64,000 nucleotides of DNA from Telopea speciosissima (lineage: Eukaryota > Streptophyta > Magnoliopsida > Proteales > Proteaceae): positions 16,257,307-16,321,306 of the forward strand of contig NC_057920.1 of the NCBI RefSeq assembly GCF_018873765.1. Reading direction: 5' to 3'. The notes beneath the pieces are model-generated. The model did not search any database and was not told the origin of the DNA. It worked only from the letters and a program-made list of their open reading frames with translations. A program made the translations under genes and the position numbers. This document shows positions 47,485-58,315 of the stretch, piece by piece (the stretch's first letter is position 1; each line of letters starts with the position of its first letter).

Positions 47485-48448
47485 AAATTTTTAGTGGTTA
47501 TACACAAAACAGGTACTTCTACAATCCAATAGAATATTTTCATTACCACTATTAGTTTTTTTCCCTCCCCCTCTCTCCCTCCATTATAGAAATCCATTAA
47601 ATATCTCATTAACTTAAATCACCTTGTAATTAACTAGTGATTTAAGTTACCGCTTTTTAGTGCAAACTTTAAAATGTTTGGACAAGATTATAGTTGGGAC
47701 GCATTAACTACCTATTTGATTGAAAATGATATTTAATGGATTTGTTGTTTGGAATAATCCAAAATAAGGAAACCGATCTCTTTCTATAATCACATGGGGA
47801 GAAAGGAAACCAGCCCATACGTGAATGCATAAAGGAATAGACCGATTCCAATTTTTCGCATCCCATGGTTGCCAAATAAAATTAACCATAACAAAGTTAA
47901 TTAGATTCACTAACCTAAAAAGCCTAAAGTGTTGTTCCTCTTCCAGATATAATGGTTCTACCTCGAATGAGCATGCAAGGATGAATGTTCTTGAACCTTC
48001 TTGGTGCAGCTTGGGTTCTACAAGTCAAAAACTCCAATCTTAAAAATCCATGGTTTCACCAAATGCAAATTCTCCAACTCTTGATGTTTTAGCATGGGAA
48101 CAAAAGAAGAGAGGGAGAGAGAGAGAGAGAGAAAGAGTCGGCAATGGGAGGGGAACCAGAAAATTCGTCTTAGCTCCACCCCTCTGGTGTCTATTTATAT
48201 GGGAGTTCAAAAAGAGCCCCCTCTAAGGTCCTTGTGAGAGTCTGACACTCTCTATCCTCCCAGTGGACTCAAATTCCAACTCTCTATCCTAACGTGTTTT
48301 TCTAGTTAGGGAAGAAGCAAAATCTCATAGGCAAAATAAAATAATTATTAATTTTTCTTTTAACAGACAAATAAAATATTGCACCATATCCATTAAAGAA
48401 AATAAATTCTTTATTCTAATTAGCAATAGAATCCCAATATAAAATTAT

Positions 48449-48601
48449 GGGAGAAAGTTCTCTGTCCGGGAGTATTGCCTATGCCAACACTCCCATGAGT
48501 CTCTCTCTCCCCTCCCCATTTGAAAAAACACCTCTACCCCCTTGTTTTGAGGAGGAGAGAGATAGACCCTGCGCCACACTCCCGGACAAAAACTACTTCC
48601 C
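48449..48601. repeat. Fold-back MITE, family B, exact 9-bp target duplication
   Basis: The ends GGGAGAAAGTTCTCTGTCCG and CGGACAAAAACTACTTCCC pair. TAAAATTAT flanks it exactly (48440-48448 and 48602-48610). The unit near 46270 has the uninterrupted AATAAAATTATATAATAACC, an empty site. Confidence 0.95.
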
Positions 48602-49229
48602 TAAAATTATATAATAACGCTTTATTATGTACCGACCTTCCACTAATCAACATCATCATTATGGAATCTAGGGCATGTATTTAAATACTGTTAATCCTCA
48701 TTCCATAGCATATGTTCAATTAGTATTTTTGTGTACGTGTTATGAATCACCAAATTCGATTAAAAACTTTAACCAAAATTGTACATATAATTAATATTTT
48801 ATGTGAAAACAATATTTGCAAACTATTTCTTGGATCATGATTCTCATCCAACTATCCACAAGCAATTTCTTTCTTGATGTTCCCAATCGGGTAGTGGAAA
48901 CCTTGTTGGGCAACTCTTTCACTCACACGATGATTGCCTGCACCCAACATATCAGCTTTGGTCCTTTGGACCTTAGTCATTGATATACAAAAGTAGATTC
49001 CGTATGCCCTGTGGTTGAAACTTGGAAGGACAGGAGTTGTCTCCTTGTTTAAAGTGTCTGAGGTTGTTTATGGAGATTTTGTGTGGGATGCGTGTGTAAT
49101 TGAATGCAGGACCTCACATGACAAGACCACATGCCAAGGCATGAAAGGAGAAGAAGAGGGAGGAGAAGAAAAGGCATGAAAATAAGAACTTTCAAGAATA
49201 TGATTCAAACGAATAGGTAGAAGAACTTG

Positions 49230-49484
49230 GGATTTGGATCCTCTGCGGTCTGGGGTTGAGCGGCCATCATGTTGCGCTCAACTCCCAGGTAGCCATGTCA
49301 GATTCCATTTCGATCCAATGGTTATAGACGAACTTAATTCAAAATTCCAAATTTTCACTCAAAATTGAAAATGGTTAGAGCTCATCTATCAACCATTGGA
49401 TCTGCATGGAATCCGATGTGGCTGCCTGGGAGTTGAGCATAGCATGATGGCCACTAAACCCCAGGCCGCAAAGGATGCAAATCT
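49230..49484. repeat. Fold-back MITE, family D, copy 2
   Basis: It is 255 bp, the same length as the copy at 39492-39746, with flanks AAGAACTTG and AAGAACTTA. It is the same insertion event carried along by the segmental duplication. Confidence 0.88.
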
Positions 49485-49872
49485 AAGAACTTAACTTCTT
49501 GGGCAAATAGTCAATTAATAAGCCACTTTGCCGAGTAAATTTCCAATCATAATAGTACTGGATTCCCAAGATATGGATAGCAACATCTATGTGGACCGAG
49601 TTTTCCTTCAGCCATAGTGAATGAGAATCCATTCACCAAGGCTGGTTCACACGCAGAGGGTATTGGAGGGTATTTTGGAGAACATATTGAAACCTAGGAG
49701 GAGTTTGTGAACCCAAGGAGGGTGGGAATCCAATCACCCAGTGGTGGGAAGAAAGTCCTATATTTATTGTAGTTTTGCCCCGGTCTCAATTTATAATGGT
49801 TTTATTGTTTTTTATCATTGATGGAATCCATGCCATCCATAGTGATTCTTGTAAAACAAAATGTAGCATTTC

Positions 49873-50004
49873 AACAACTACCTAGTGCAATTGGTGATGC
49901 TGTGGTGCGCTAAACCCACACTCAACCAGAGGTCTCGAATTCGAACCTCCTAGTTGTTGGCTTCCCCCCCCCCTTCTACAGAGTAGGTACCTATCAAAAA
50001 AAAT
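49873..50004 (+). mobile_element. SINE with poly(A) tail, copy 2, 9-bp direct flanks
   Basis: The same sequence as 40124-40260. TAGCATTTC lies on both sides (49864-49872 and 50005-50013). The A-run here is shorter, about 8. Confidence 0.68.
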
Positions 50005-50260
50005 TAGCATTTCTTAGTTGCGCTTCAGCCCTTGTAGATTTGATCAACAAAACATCCTACGAAGCCAACTGGGTGCATGCACTACTCCTGTGCCAAACAC
50101 AGGAATGCGTAAACTAATCGTCGTGCCACCTCAAAATTTTCGTCGTTCCATGGGATGTAGAGATCATTTCGCGCACCCTTGTGTTTAGGCATAGGGCTAG
50201 CACACAATACTCGACTACCTATTTGAATGCAACTGATGTTTAATGGATACCTACAAAAGT

Positions 50261-50265
<5 letters not shown>

Positions 50266-50291
<26 letters not shown>

Positions 50292-50400
50292 GAAATAATA
50301 ATAATAATAATAATAGTAGCGATAACAAAGGTTTCTCTCCGTGAATGGATAGGAAACAGAGAGAGAGAGAGAGAGAGGAAAAAGAAAATAATAATAATAG
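50266..50400. repeat. GT/GA and AAT microsatellite cluster
   Basis: GTGTGT, GAGAGA and ATAATA runs lie ahead of duplicated AGGTTTCTCTCC segments (about 50329 and 50410). The matching place in copy 1 (40510-40700) has a similar but differently expanded cluster. Confidence 0.8.
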
Positions 50401-50535
50401 ATAGAACAGAGGTTTCTCTCCATGAATGGATAGGAAACGTGGCATAAGGAGAGGGTAGTCGGAGAGGAATCCTTTTTAATGACCTAGACAAATATCATAA
50501 CATATAATATTTTTTTTCTAGCAAAGAAAATATGA

Positions 50536-50610
50536 GCGCCTATAGCCAATGCCACGATTGTGTTGAAGGCTTAAGCCTTGATATTGTGGGTTCGACTCCC
50601 ACCAGGCGCA
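50536..50610 (+). repeat. tRNA-like module 5 (75 nt)
   Basis: GCGCCTA/CAGGCGC stem with one mismatch; T arm intact with B-box GGTTCGACTCC; terminal A. Confidence 0.6.
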
Positions 50611-51887
50611 TAATTTTTAGTGGTTATACACAAAACTAGAACTTCTACAATCCAATAGAATATTTTCATTACCACTATTATTTTTTCCCTCCCCCCTCTC
50701 TCCCTCTATTATATAAATACATTAAACATTTTATTAACTTAAATCACCTTGTAATTTAACAGTGATTTAAGTTAACGATTTTTAGTGCAAGCTTTAAAAA
50801 GTTTGGACAAGATTATAGTTGGGACTCGTTAGCTACCTATTTGAGTGAAAATGATTTTTAATGGATTTGTTGGTGGGACTAATAAAAAATAAGGAAACCA
50901 ATCTCTTTCCATAATCACTTGGGGAGAAAGGAAACCATCCCATACCTAAATGCGCAAAGGATTAGATCGATTTGGGTTTTTCACATCCGATGGTTGCCAA
51001 ACAAAATTATTAACAATAGAGTTAGTCAGATTTGCTAACTTGAAGAGCCTCAAGTGTTGCTCCTCCTCCAGATATAATGGTTCTACCTCCAATGAGCACA
51101 CATGGAAGAATAACATTGAACCCTTCTGGTGCATCTTAGGTTCTCCAAGTCAAAAACTCCAATCATCAAAATCTAGGGTTTCACCAAATCCAAATTCTCC
51201 AACTCTTGATGTTGAACTAGGGAACAAAAGAAAAGAGAGAGAGAGAGAGAATGGACAATGGGAGTGGAGCCAGAAAATTTGTCCTTGTAATTAAACGGTA
51301 TCTTAAGTTATCGATTTTTAGGTGAAGCTTTAAAAAGTTTTTTATTTCTTATTTGTTATTTTTTATAATAGGAAATAAATTAAAGATTAAAATATACAAA
51401 GTGTGTTATACACAAAAGAGTGCCTATATAGGAGTATGCTTTTACATAACATATTACTTTATTTGGTGTCATCGAAAGACCATTCAAGGAGTTGCTAAGA
51501 TAGATCCACTCTAGGTAATTTACAGATGGTTGATGGACTTAAGGGTTTATCCTCCCACCCAAATCTTGTTTAAATAATATTGATCCTATTTATGTAGATC
51601 CCAAATTGCCTGTATGTGTGTTTAACAAAATACCAACTTCAAAAAGTTGAGAGATGATTATAGTTGGAAATCGTTAGCTACCTATTTGAGTGCAAATGAT
51701 GTTTAATGAATTCCTATAAAAGAGAGAGAGACAAAGGGAAAAAAAATAATTATTAAGATAACAGAGGTTTCTCTCCGTAAATGGATAGGAAACGTGGCAT
51801 AAGGAGAAGGCAGTTAGAGAGGAATCCCTTTCAATGGCCTAGACAAATATCATAACATATAATATTTTTTTCAGCAAAGAAATATGA

Positions 51888-51962
51888 GCGCCTGTAGCCA
51901 ATCCCACAGTTGTGTTGAAGGCTTAAGCCTTCGTATTGTGGGTTCGACTCCCACCAGGCACA
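51888..51962 (+). repeat. tRNA-like module 6 (75 nt)
   Basis: GCGCCTG/CAGGCAC stem with one C-A mismatch; T arm intact; terminal A. Confidence 0.6.
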
Positions 51963-52400
51963 TAATTTTTAGTGGTTATACACAAAATAGGTACTTCTAC
52001 AATCCAGTAGAATATTTTCATTACCACTATTATTTTCTTCCCCCCCCCCCTCCCTCCCTCCCTCCCTCCATTATAGAAATCCATTAAACATCTAATTAAC
52101 TTAAAACACCTTGTAATTAAACGGTGATTGAAGTTAACTATTTTTAGTACAAGCTTTAAAAAGTTTGGACACGATTATATTTGAGACTCGTTAGCTACTA
52201 ATTGAGTGAAAAGGATGTTTAATGGATATGTTGGTGGGAATAATCAAAAATAAGAAAATCGATCTCTTTCCATAATCACATGGGAAGAAATGACACCATC
52301 CCATACGCGAATGCGTAAAGGAATAGATAGATTCTGGCTTTTCGCATCCCATGGTTGTCAAACAAAATTAACCATAACAAAGTTAATTAGATTTGATAAC

Positions 52401-52720
52401 CTAGAGAGCCTCGAGTGTTGTTCCTTCTTCAGATATAATGGTTCTACCTCCAATTAGCACGCAGGAATTTTTTTTTTTTTGATAGGTAAGCAGGGAAGAA
52501 TGTTCTTGAACCCTTCTTGGTGCAGCATGTGTTCTCCAATTCAAAAACTTCGATAGCTTCACCAAATCCAAATTCTCTAACTCTTGATGTTGAGCAAGGA
52601 AAAAAAGAAGAGAGAGAGAGAGAGAATTGGCCATGGGAGGGGAGCTAGAAAATTTGTCCCTAGCCCCTCCTCTTTGGTTTCTATTTATATGGGAGCTCTA
52701 AGAGAGCCCCTCTTCAGTCC
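52401..52720 (-). promoter_or_regulatory. Array block with minus-strand TATA box and ORF start
   Basis: On the minus strand CCCATATAAATAGAAACC (about 52680-52697) lies 50-60 bases ahead of CCATGGCC, a good plant start context. The frame reads MANSLSLSLLFFLAQHQELE then NLDLVKL and is soon lost, partly because of a T-run near 52470-52480. Equivalent boxes lie at about 45875, 48199 and 54518 (minus). Confidence 0.45.
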
Positions 52721-53726
52721 TTGTGAGAGTTTGACACTCTCTAGTTTCTATACTTCCAGTTGACTCAAATTCTAACTTCCTGTCCAAGGGTACATATAAT
52801 TAATATTTTGTGTGAAAATAATATTTCCAAACCATTTCTTAAACGGAACAGGATCATGATTCTCATCTGACCAATTTCAGGCATTTTCTCCCTTAACGTT
52901 CCCAATCGGGTAGTGGAAACCTTGTCGGGCGACTCTTTCACTCACAAGATGATTGCCTACACCCAACATAATAGTTGTAGCCCTTAGGACCTTAGTCATT
53001 GATATACCAAAGTACGCATTCGTATCTCATAGTAATAAGGATCTCTCAAGTGTAGGGTCTCGGTGACAAATGTCTAGCCCTTACCAACAACTAGCAATAA
53101 CACATGCAGAAATTGAAACGAAAACATTTTTCGCCAATTCACACATTTATGTGCTCACATTCGAACTCTAACATCAACACACCTAGGACTACCCAATGCG
53201 ACGACCATATGATAAGGGTGTCCAGTCCAAACCCTAATCATGACTCCAATTTAAAGTCAAAATTGTAGCTCATTGCCACAACTTTCTTGTGGTTTATAAG
53301 CCTTAGTATTGTGGGTTCGACTTCCACTGGGGTTATAATTTTTCGCGGTTATACCCAAAACAAGTACTTTTACAATCCATTACACTTTTTTCCTTACCAC
53401 TATTATTTTCTCCCCCCCCCTATCTGTTATAAAAATCCACTAAATATCTCGTTAACATAAATCACCTAGTAATTAAACAGCGACTTACGTTAACGATATT
53501 TAGGTGAACCTTTAAAAAGTAGGGAGATGATTATAGTTAGAACTTGTTAGCTACCTATTTTGAGTGCAAACGATGTGTAATGGATAATAATAGAGAGAAG
53601 GGAGGTATCTCTCCGTGAATGGATAGGATACATGGCATAAAGAGAAGGTACTTGAAGATGAATCCTTTTCTATGCCATAAACAAATATCATAACATATAA
53701 TATTTTTTCCAGCAAAGAAGATATGA

Positions 53727-53801
53727 GCGCCTGTAGCCAATCCCACGATTGTGTTGAAGGCTTAAGCCTTGGTATTGTGGGTTCGACTCCCACCAAGCGC
53801 A
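53727..53801 (+). repeat. tRNA-like module 7 (75 nt)
   Basis: GCGCCTG/CAAGCGC stem with one mismatch; T arm intact with GGTTCGACTCC; terminal A. Confidence 0.6.
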
Positions 53802-54022
53802 AAATTTTTAGTGGTTATACACAAAACAGGTACTTCTACAATCCAATAGAATATTTTTATTACCACTATTAGTTTTTTTCCCTCCCCCCCTCTCTCCCTC
53901 CATTATAGAAATCCATTAAACATCTCATTAACTTAAATAACCTTGTATTTAACTAGTGATTTAAGTTACCGCTTTTTAGTGCAAACTTTAACATGTTTGG
54001 ACAAGATTATAGTTGGGACTCA

Positions 54023-54532
54023 TTAACTACCTATTTGATTGAAAATGATGTTTAATGGATTTGTTGTTGGGAATAATCCAAAATAAGGAAACCGATCTCT
54101 TTCTATAATCACATGGGGAGAAAGGAAACCAACCCATACCCGAATGTGCAAAAGATTAGATAGATTAGGGCTTTTTACATCCCATGGTTGCCAAACAAAA
54201 TTAACCATAACAAAGTTACTTAGATTTGCTAACCTAAAAAGCCTAAAGTGTTGTTCCTCTTCTAGATATAATGATTCTACCTCGAATGAACACGCAAGGA
54301 AGAATGTTCTTGAACCCTTCTTGGTGCAGCCTGGGTTCTCCAAGTCAAAAACTCCAATCTTAAAAAACCATGGTTTCACCAAATCCAAATTCTCCAACTC
54401 TTGATGTTGAGCATAGGAACAAAAGGAGAGAGAGAGTGATGAATCTACATTAGAGAGAGAGAGAGAGAAAGAGTCGGACATGGAAGGGGAGCAAGAAAAT
54501 TCATCCCTGGCGTCTATTATATGGGAGTTCAA
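54023..54532 (-). CDS. Longest open frame of the array, unknown protein, doubtful gene
   Basis: A 169-codon open frame on the minus strand. An in-frame ATG at CCATGTCCGACTC gives MSDSFSLSLSNVDSSLSLSF, then QHQELENLDLVKPWFFKIGV, FDLENPGCTKKGS, YLEEEQHFRLFRLANLSNF, VMVNFVWQPWDVKSPN and a tail ending NIIFNQIGS. A degenerate TATA-like box (CATATAATAGACG) lies about 45 bases upstream of that ATG. The second half is also open in the copies near 47704-47910 and 50946-51134, which argues for an ancestral coding region. The Ser/Leu start comes from a GA microsatellite. I recognise no domain. It is more likely a repeat-borne gene fragment than an active gene. Confidence 0.35.
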   Translation of the reverse strand: MNSHIIDARDEFSCSPSMSDSFSLSLSNVDSSLSLSFCSYAQHQELENLDLVKPWFFKIGVFDLENPGCTKKGSRTFFLACSFEVESLYLEEEQHFRLFRLANLSNFVMVNFVWQPWDVKSPNLSNLLHIRVWVGFLSPHVIIERDRFPYFGLFPTTNPLNIIFNQIGS

Positions 54533-54771
54533 AAAGAACCCCCTCTAAGATCCTTGTCAGAGTCTGACACTGTCTATCCTCCCAGCGGACTCAAATTCCA
54601 ACTCTTTGTCCTAGCGTGCTTTTCTAGTTACGGAAGAAGCATAATCTCCAAGGCAAAATAAAATAATTATTAATTTTTCTTTTAACGGACAAATAAAATA
54701 TTGCACCATATCCATTAAAGAAAAGAAATTTATTTATTCTAATTAGCAATACAATCCCAATATAAAATTAT

Positions 54772-54907
54772 GGGAGAAAGTTCTCTGTCCCATGAGTCTA
54801 TCTCTCTCCTCCCCATTTGAAAAGACACCTCTACTCCCTTGTTTTAAGGAGGAGAGAGATACATTGGAGTAATGACGTAGGCCACTCCCGGACAGAAACT
54901 ACTTCCC
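54772..54907. repeat. Fold-back MITE, family B, duplicated insertion
   Basis: It lies at the same array position as 48449-48601, with flanks TAAAATTAT and TAAACTTAT. It has lost an internal segment of the left arm. The insertion therefore predates the duplication that produced these two units. Confidence 0.92.
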
Positions 54908-55757
54908 TAAACTTATATAATAACCCTTTATTATGTACCAATTCTCCACTAATCAACATCATCATTATAGAATGTAGGCCATGTATTTAAATACTATCAA
55001 TCCCCATTCCATAGCACATGATCAATTAGAATTTTTGTGTACGTGTTCGGAATCGCCAAATTCAATTAGAAACTATAATCAAAATCATACATATAATTAA
55101 TATTTTGTGTGAAAATAATATTTGCAACCTATTTCTTGGAAGGAACAGGATCATGATTCTCATCCGACCATCCATAAACAATTTCTCTCTTGATGTTCCC
55201 AATCGGGTAGTGGAAACTTTGTTGGGCGACTCTTTAACTCACAAGATGATTGGCTACACCCAGCATATCAGCTTTGGCCCTTCGGACCTTAATCATTGAT
55301 ATACAAAAGTATGCATTCGTATCTCGCAGTGAACGCTCTCTCAAGTGTTGGGTCTCGATGACAAGTGTTTGTCCCTTACCAACAACTAGCAGTAACACAT
55401 ACGAGAATTGAAATGAAAATATTTTTCTCCAATTCACACATGTATGTGTGCTCGCATTCGAACTCTAACATCAACATACCTAGGAATACCCAATGCGACG
55501 ACTATATGATAAGGGTGTCTAGCCCAAACCTTACTCGTGACTCCAATTTAAAGTCAAAATTGTAGCTCACTGCCACGATTGTCTTGCGGGCTTAAGTCTT
55601 GGTATCGTGGGTTCTACTCCCATCGGGCATAAAATTTTTAGTGGTTACACCCAAAACAGGTACTTCTCCTATCTAGTAGACTTTTTTCTTTATCACTAGT
55701 ATTTTCTCCCCCCCCCCCTTCTCTTCCTCTATTTATAGAAATCCATTAAACAATTCA

Positions 55758-55799
55758 TTAACTTAAATCACCGTTTAATTACAAGGTGATTTAAGTTAA
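55758..55799. repeat. Palindrome with inverted 12-nt spacer
   Basis: The arms TTAACTTAAATCACC and GGTGATTTAAGTTAA are perfect. The spacer is GTTTAATTACAA. In all other copies (near 41160, 43345, 43870, 45255, 47100, 47610, 50735, 52095, 53450, 53930 and 57200) it is TTGTAATTAAAC or a close variant, the exact reverse complement. Confidence 0.9.
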
Positions 55800-56246
55800 C
55801 AATTTTTAGGTGAAGCTTTAAAAAGTTGGGACATGATTATAGTTTGAACTCATTAGCTACCTATTTGAGTTCAAATGATGTTTAATGGATTCCTATAAAT
55901 GAGGGAGAGAGAGGAGAAAGAGGAAAAAAATTTTAGGAAATGTGGCATAAAGAGAAGGTACTTAGAGAGGAATCCTTTTCAATGGCCTAGACAAATATCA
56001 TAACATAAAATATTTTTCCCAGCAAAAAAAATATGAGACGATTGTGTTGAAGGCTTAAGCCTCGGTATTTCTCTCCGTTAATGGATAGGAAACATGACAC
56101 AAATAGAAGGTAGTTGGAGAGGTATCCTCTTCAATGGCCTAGACAAATATATGTTATCTTATAATATTTTCCAGTAAATAAGAATATGAGCGCTTGTAGC
56201 TCAATGCCACGATTGTCTCGAGAGCTAAGCCTAAACAGGTACTTCT

Positions 56247-57068
56247 TAAGGGTGTCAATTTGGGACCAGAACTGGGAACCGTCCCTACACCGTCCTGCAA
56301 AAACCCGGTACCGGACCGTCCCATTAGTAAATGGGACGGTACTAGTATCTGATTTTGGTACCAAATGATAAATGGGACGGGACGGTTCTGGGACGGGATT
56401 CCCAATGGTACCAGTACCGAAATACCAATTAGGTACCGGATGGTACCGAAACTACTAGTACCGTTTAAAAAGAAAAGAGTATATAAGATCATTTTTTTTA
56501 TAAAAAAAAAAAGGGTATAAGAATTACGACTCATTAGGGTTTCACTAATTGCCTTTTGAATACGACGAGGAACAACAGGTCAACAGCCATAGTTTGAAGT
56601 CTCTCCTCACAGAACCTGCTACAGTGCTACTCCCTCAACCAACTACATCTACCAGGTTCTTCCTTTTAGAACAACGAGATTCTTCCATTTTGTAGGACTT
56701 CTCTAGATTTAAAAAAATGAGAAGTTTATTACATGTGATCTTAGGGAGTTTGAAGAAGTAAAACTATGATTTCATAATTTAAGTTACTTTATAAAAAACA
56801 GTAGACAACTTAGATTTCATGATAGTGAAAAAATTCCACAACACTAATAAACCCATCTCGTTAGAAACAATTAAACTTCTTCTCCCTTTTTCTACAGTGC
56901 CTAAAACCGTTTAAGAACCTGTACCATTCCGTCCCGCTAGTAATCGGGATTGGGATCTAGGTTTGGTCCCGTTAACTAAATGGGACGGTACTGGGATTGG
57001 CACTTTTGGTACCGGTACCGGTACCGTCCCAACCCTAATACCGGGAACTGTCCCAATTGACACCCTTA
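56247..57068. mobile_element. Non-autonomous hAT-type element in the array
   Basis: The ends TAAGGGTGTCAATTTGGGAC and GTCCCAATTGACACCCTTA are inverted repeats. Near both ends GGTACCG, GGGACGG and CCGTCCC words are packed on both strands, as in Ac/Ds-like subterminal regions. The flanks GTACTTCT (56239-56246) and GTACTCAC (57069-57076) start alike, and the array consensus GGTACTTCTACAATCC is the empty site. It has no transposase reading frame; the AT-rich centre (56470-56880) is non-coding. Confidence 0.85.
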
Positions 57069-57889
57069 GTACTCACAATCCAGTAAACTTTTTTATACCA
57101 CTATTATTTTCTTTTCCCCTCCCCCCCCCCCCCCCCTCTCTCTCCCTCTATCCCTCTATCCCTCTATCACAGAAACTCATTAAATATCTTGTTAACTTAA
57201 ATCACCTTGTAATTAAACGGTGATTTACGTTAACAATTTTTAGGTGAAACTTTAAATGTTGGAACTTGTTAGCTACCAATTTGACTGGAAATGACGTTTA
57301 ATGGATTAAAGCGGGAGACAAGGAAAGATGAAAAAGGGAACAAAAAAAAAGAATAGAGAAGGGAGGTTTCTCTGTGTGAATGGATAAGAAATGTGACATA
57401 AAGAGAAGGTAGTTGGAGAGGTATCGTCTTCAATGGCCTAGACAAATATATGTTATCTTATAATATTTTTTCCAGCAAATAAGAATATTAGCGCCTGTAG
57501 CTCAATGCCACAATTTTTCCTTTCCCTACCCCATCTCCCTATCACAATCAATTCACTCAGTCTTTCCCAAATGATCACTACATAGGCCAACTATAAGCTA
57601 AGAGGGAAGGCAAAGACAAGCCAACAATCGGGAGAGAGGGGTGCCTTTTTTGCACAATATGCAATCCAAGAGAGTCGATTCCTTAACCTCCTTTTTGGCA
57701 CAATATGCAATCCAGGAGAGTCGATCCCTACATTCAACTTGCAACCAACAACCAACCGAGCTAATGGTTGTCTGCTACTTAAAATTCATTCACTAAAATG
57801 ATTGCAGTAATACCTGAAATAATGTTTCCAAATATCATAATTGAAAGAGCAAGAAAAAAAAAGAAAAAGAAAATTACCTTGTTTCCATC

Positions 57890-58315
57890 AATCCCAAACT
57901 GGAAAAGCTTGATATTATATTATCATGACTTCGAAGAAACTAAAAGTTAACTTCCGAGTAGGGTTCGGGAGTCAGGACACAAGCACCTGCAACAAAAACT
58001 AAAAAAGAACAAGAAGAATGGCGAATACATCTAAATGTCAAGAACTTAAAATTTTGCAGAAAAAACCAATTAAACTCAGACCAAAAACCCTAATCGCTAC
58101 CTTTTACTCAAGAATTAAATAAGAAAATATAAACAGAAAAGGTAGAGAGAGAGAGAGTTACATGATTGATTGAAGATTTAGGGTTTCGAGGAAGAGTCAT
58201 TGGGGAGACCAGATCTGTAGATCCCTCTCTCAACCATAGCGAAATTAGAGGGAGGAACCAACATGCCCTCCTCCTCCACCACCTCCTCAGCTTCAACCTT
58301 CTTCAGAATCACCAT
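57890..58315 (-). pseudogene. Truncated PFA-DSP (atypical dual-specificity phosphatase) gene
   Basis: On the minus strand an ATG at 58315 opens MVILKKVEAEEVVEEEG, then LVPPSNFAMVERGIYRSGLP, the signature start of the plant and fungal atypical dual-specificity phosphatase domain, and soon stops at 58178. A second block after a TTGTTGCAG acceptor (about 57985 down to 57890) has decayed pieces of the next exons: CLCP, PEPYSEVNF and NIKLFQFGIDGNK, in different frames, with stops, followed by a GTAATT donor-like border. The catalytic HCKRGKHRTG region is absent downstream, where the array ends. It is not functional as a phosphatase. Confidence 0.8.

Larger units (their letters stand above)
49005..51280. 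repeat. Duplicated segment, copy 2 (partner 39285-41700)
   Basis: It joins the array at about 49005 in the middle of an ORF C block, where similarity to 39285 begins abruptly. It carries the same MITE (49230-49484), SINE (49873-50004), GA microsatellite and tRNA-like module as copy 1. Confidence 0.85.
40470..57500. repeat. Modular tandem array with tRNA-like modules and palindromes
   Basis: The same modules recur in the order: leader ending in a GA run (near 40470, 43430, 44820, 47190, 50210, 51660, 53535, 55840), then AGGTTTCTCTCCGTGAATGG, a tRNA-like module, a C-tract, a palindrome, a TTAGCTACCTATTTGAGTG segment, a promoter-plus-ORF block on the minus strand, an AT-rich block, a second minus-strand ORF block, and a second, weaker tRNA-like module. 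A full unit is about 2.4-2.6 kb, and some units lack blocks. A segmental duplication (39.3 kb onward copied at 49.0 kb onward) was superimposed. I do not recognise it as a known satellite or transposon family. Confidence 0.75.

Noticed and set aside
47193-47609. 138-codon minus-strand frame with GGSRTHNTKA
   Set aside because: That peptide is the antisense translation of the tRNA-like T arm, a frequent source of spurious proteins in plant annotation.
40470-57500. CRISPR array or bacterial-type repeat-spacer locus
   Set aside because: The units are kilobases long, diverged and plant-like; there are no short identical repeats with unique spacers and no cas genes.
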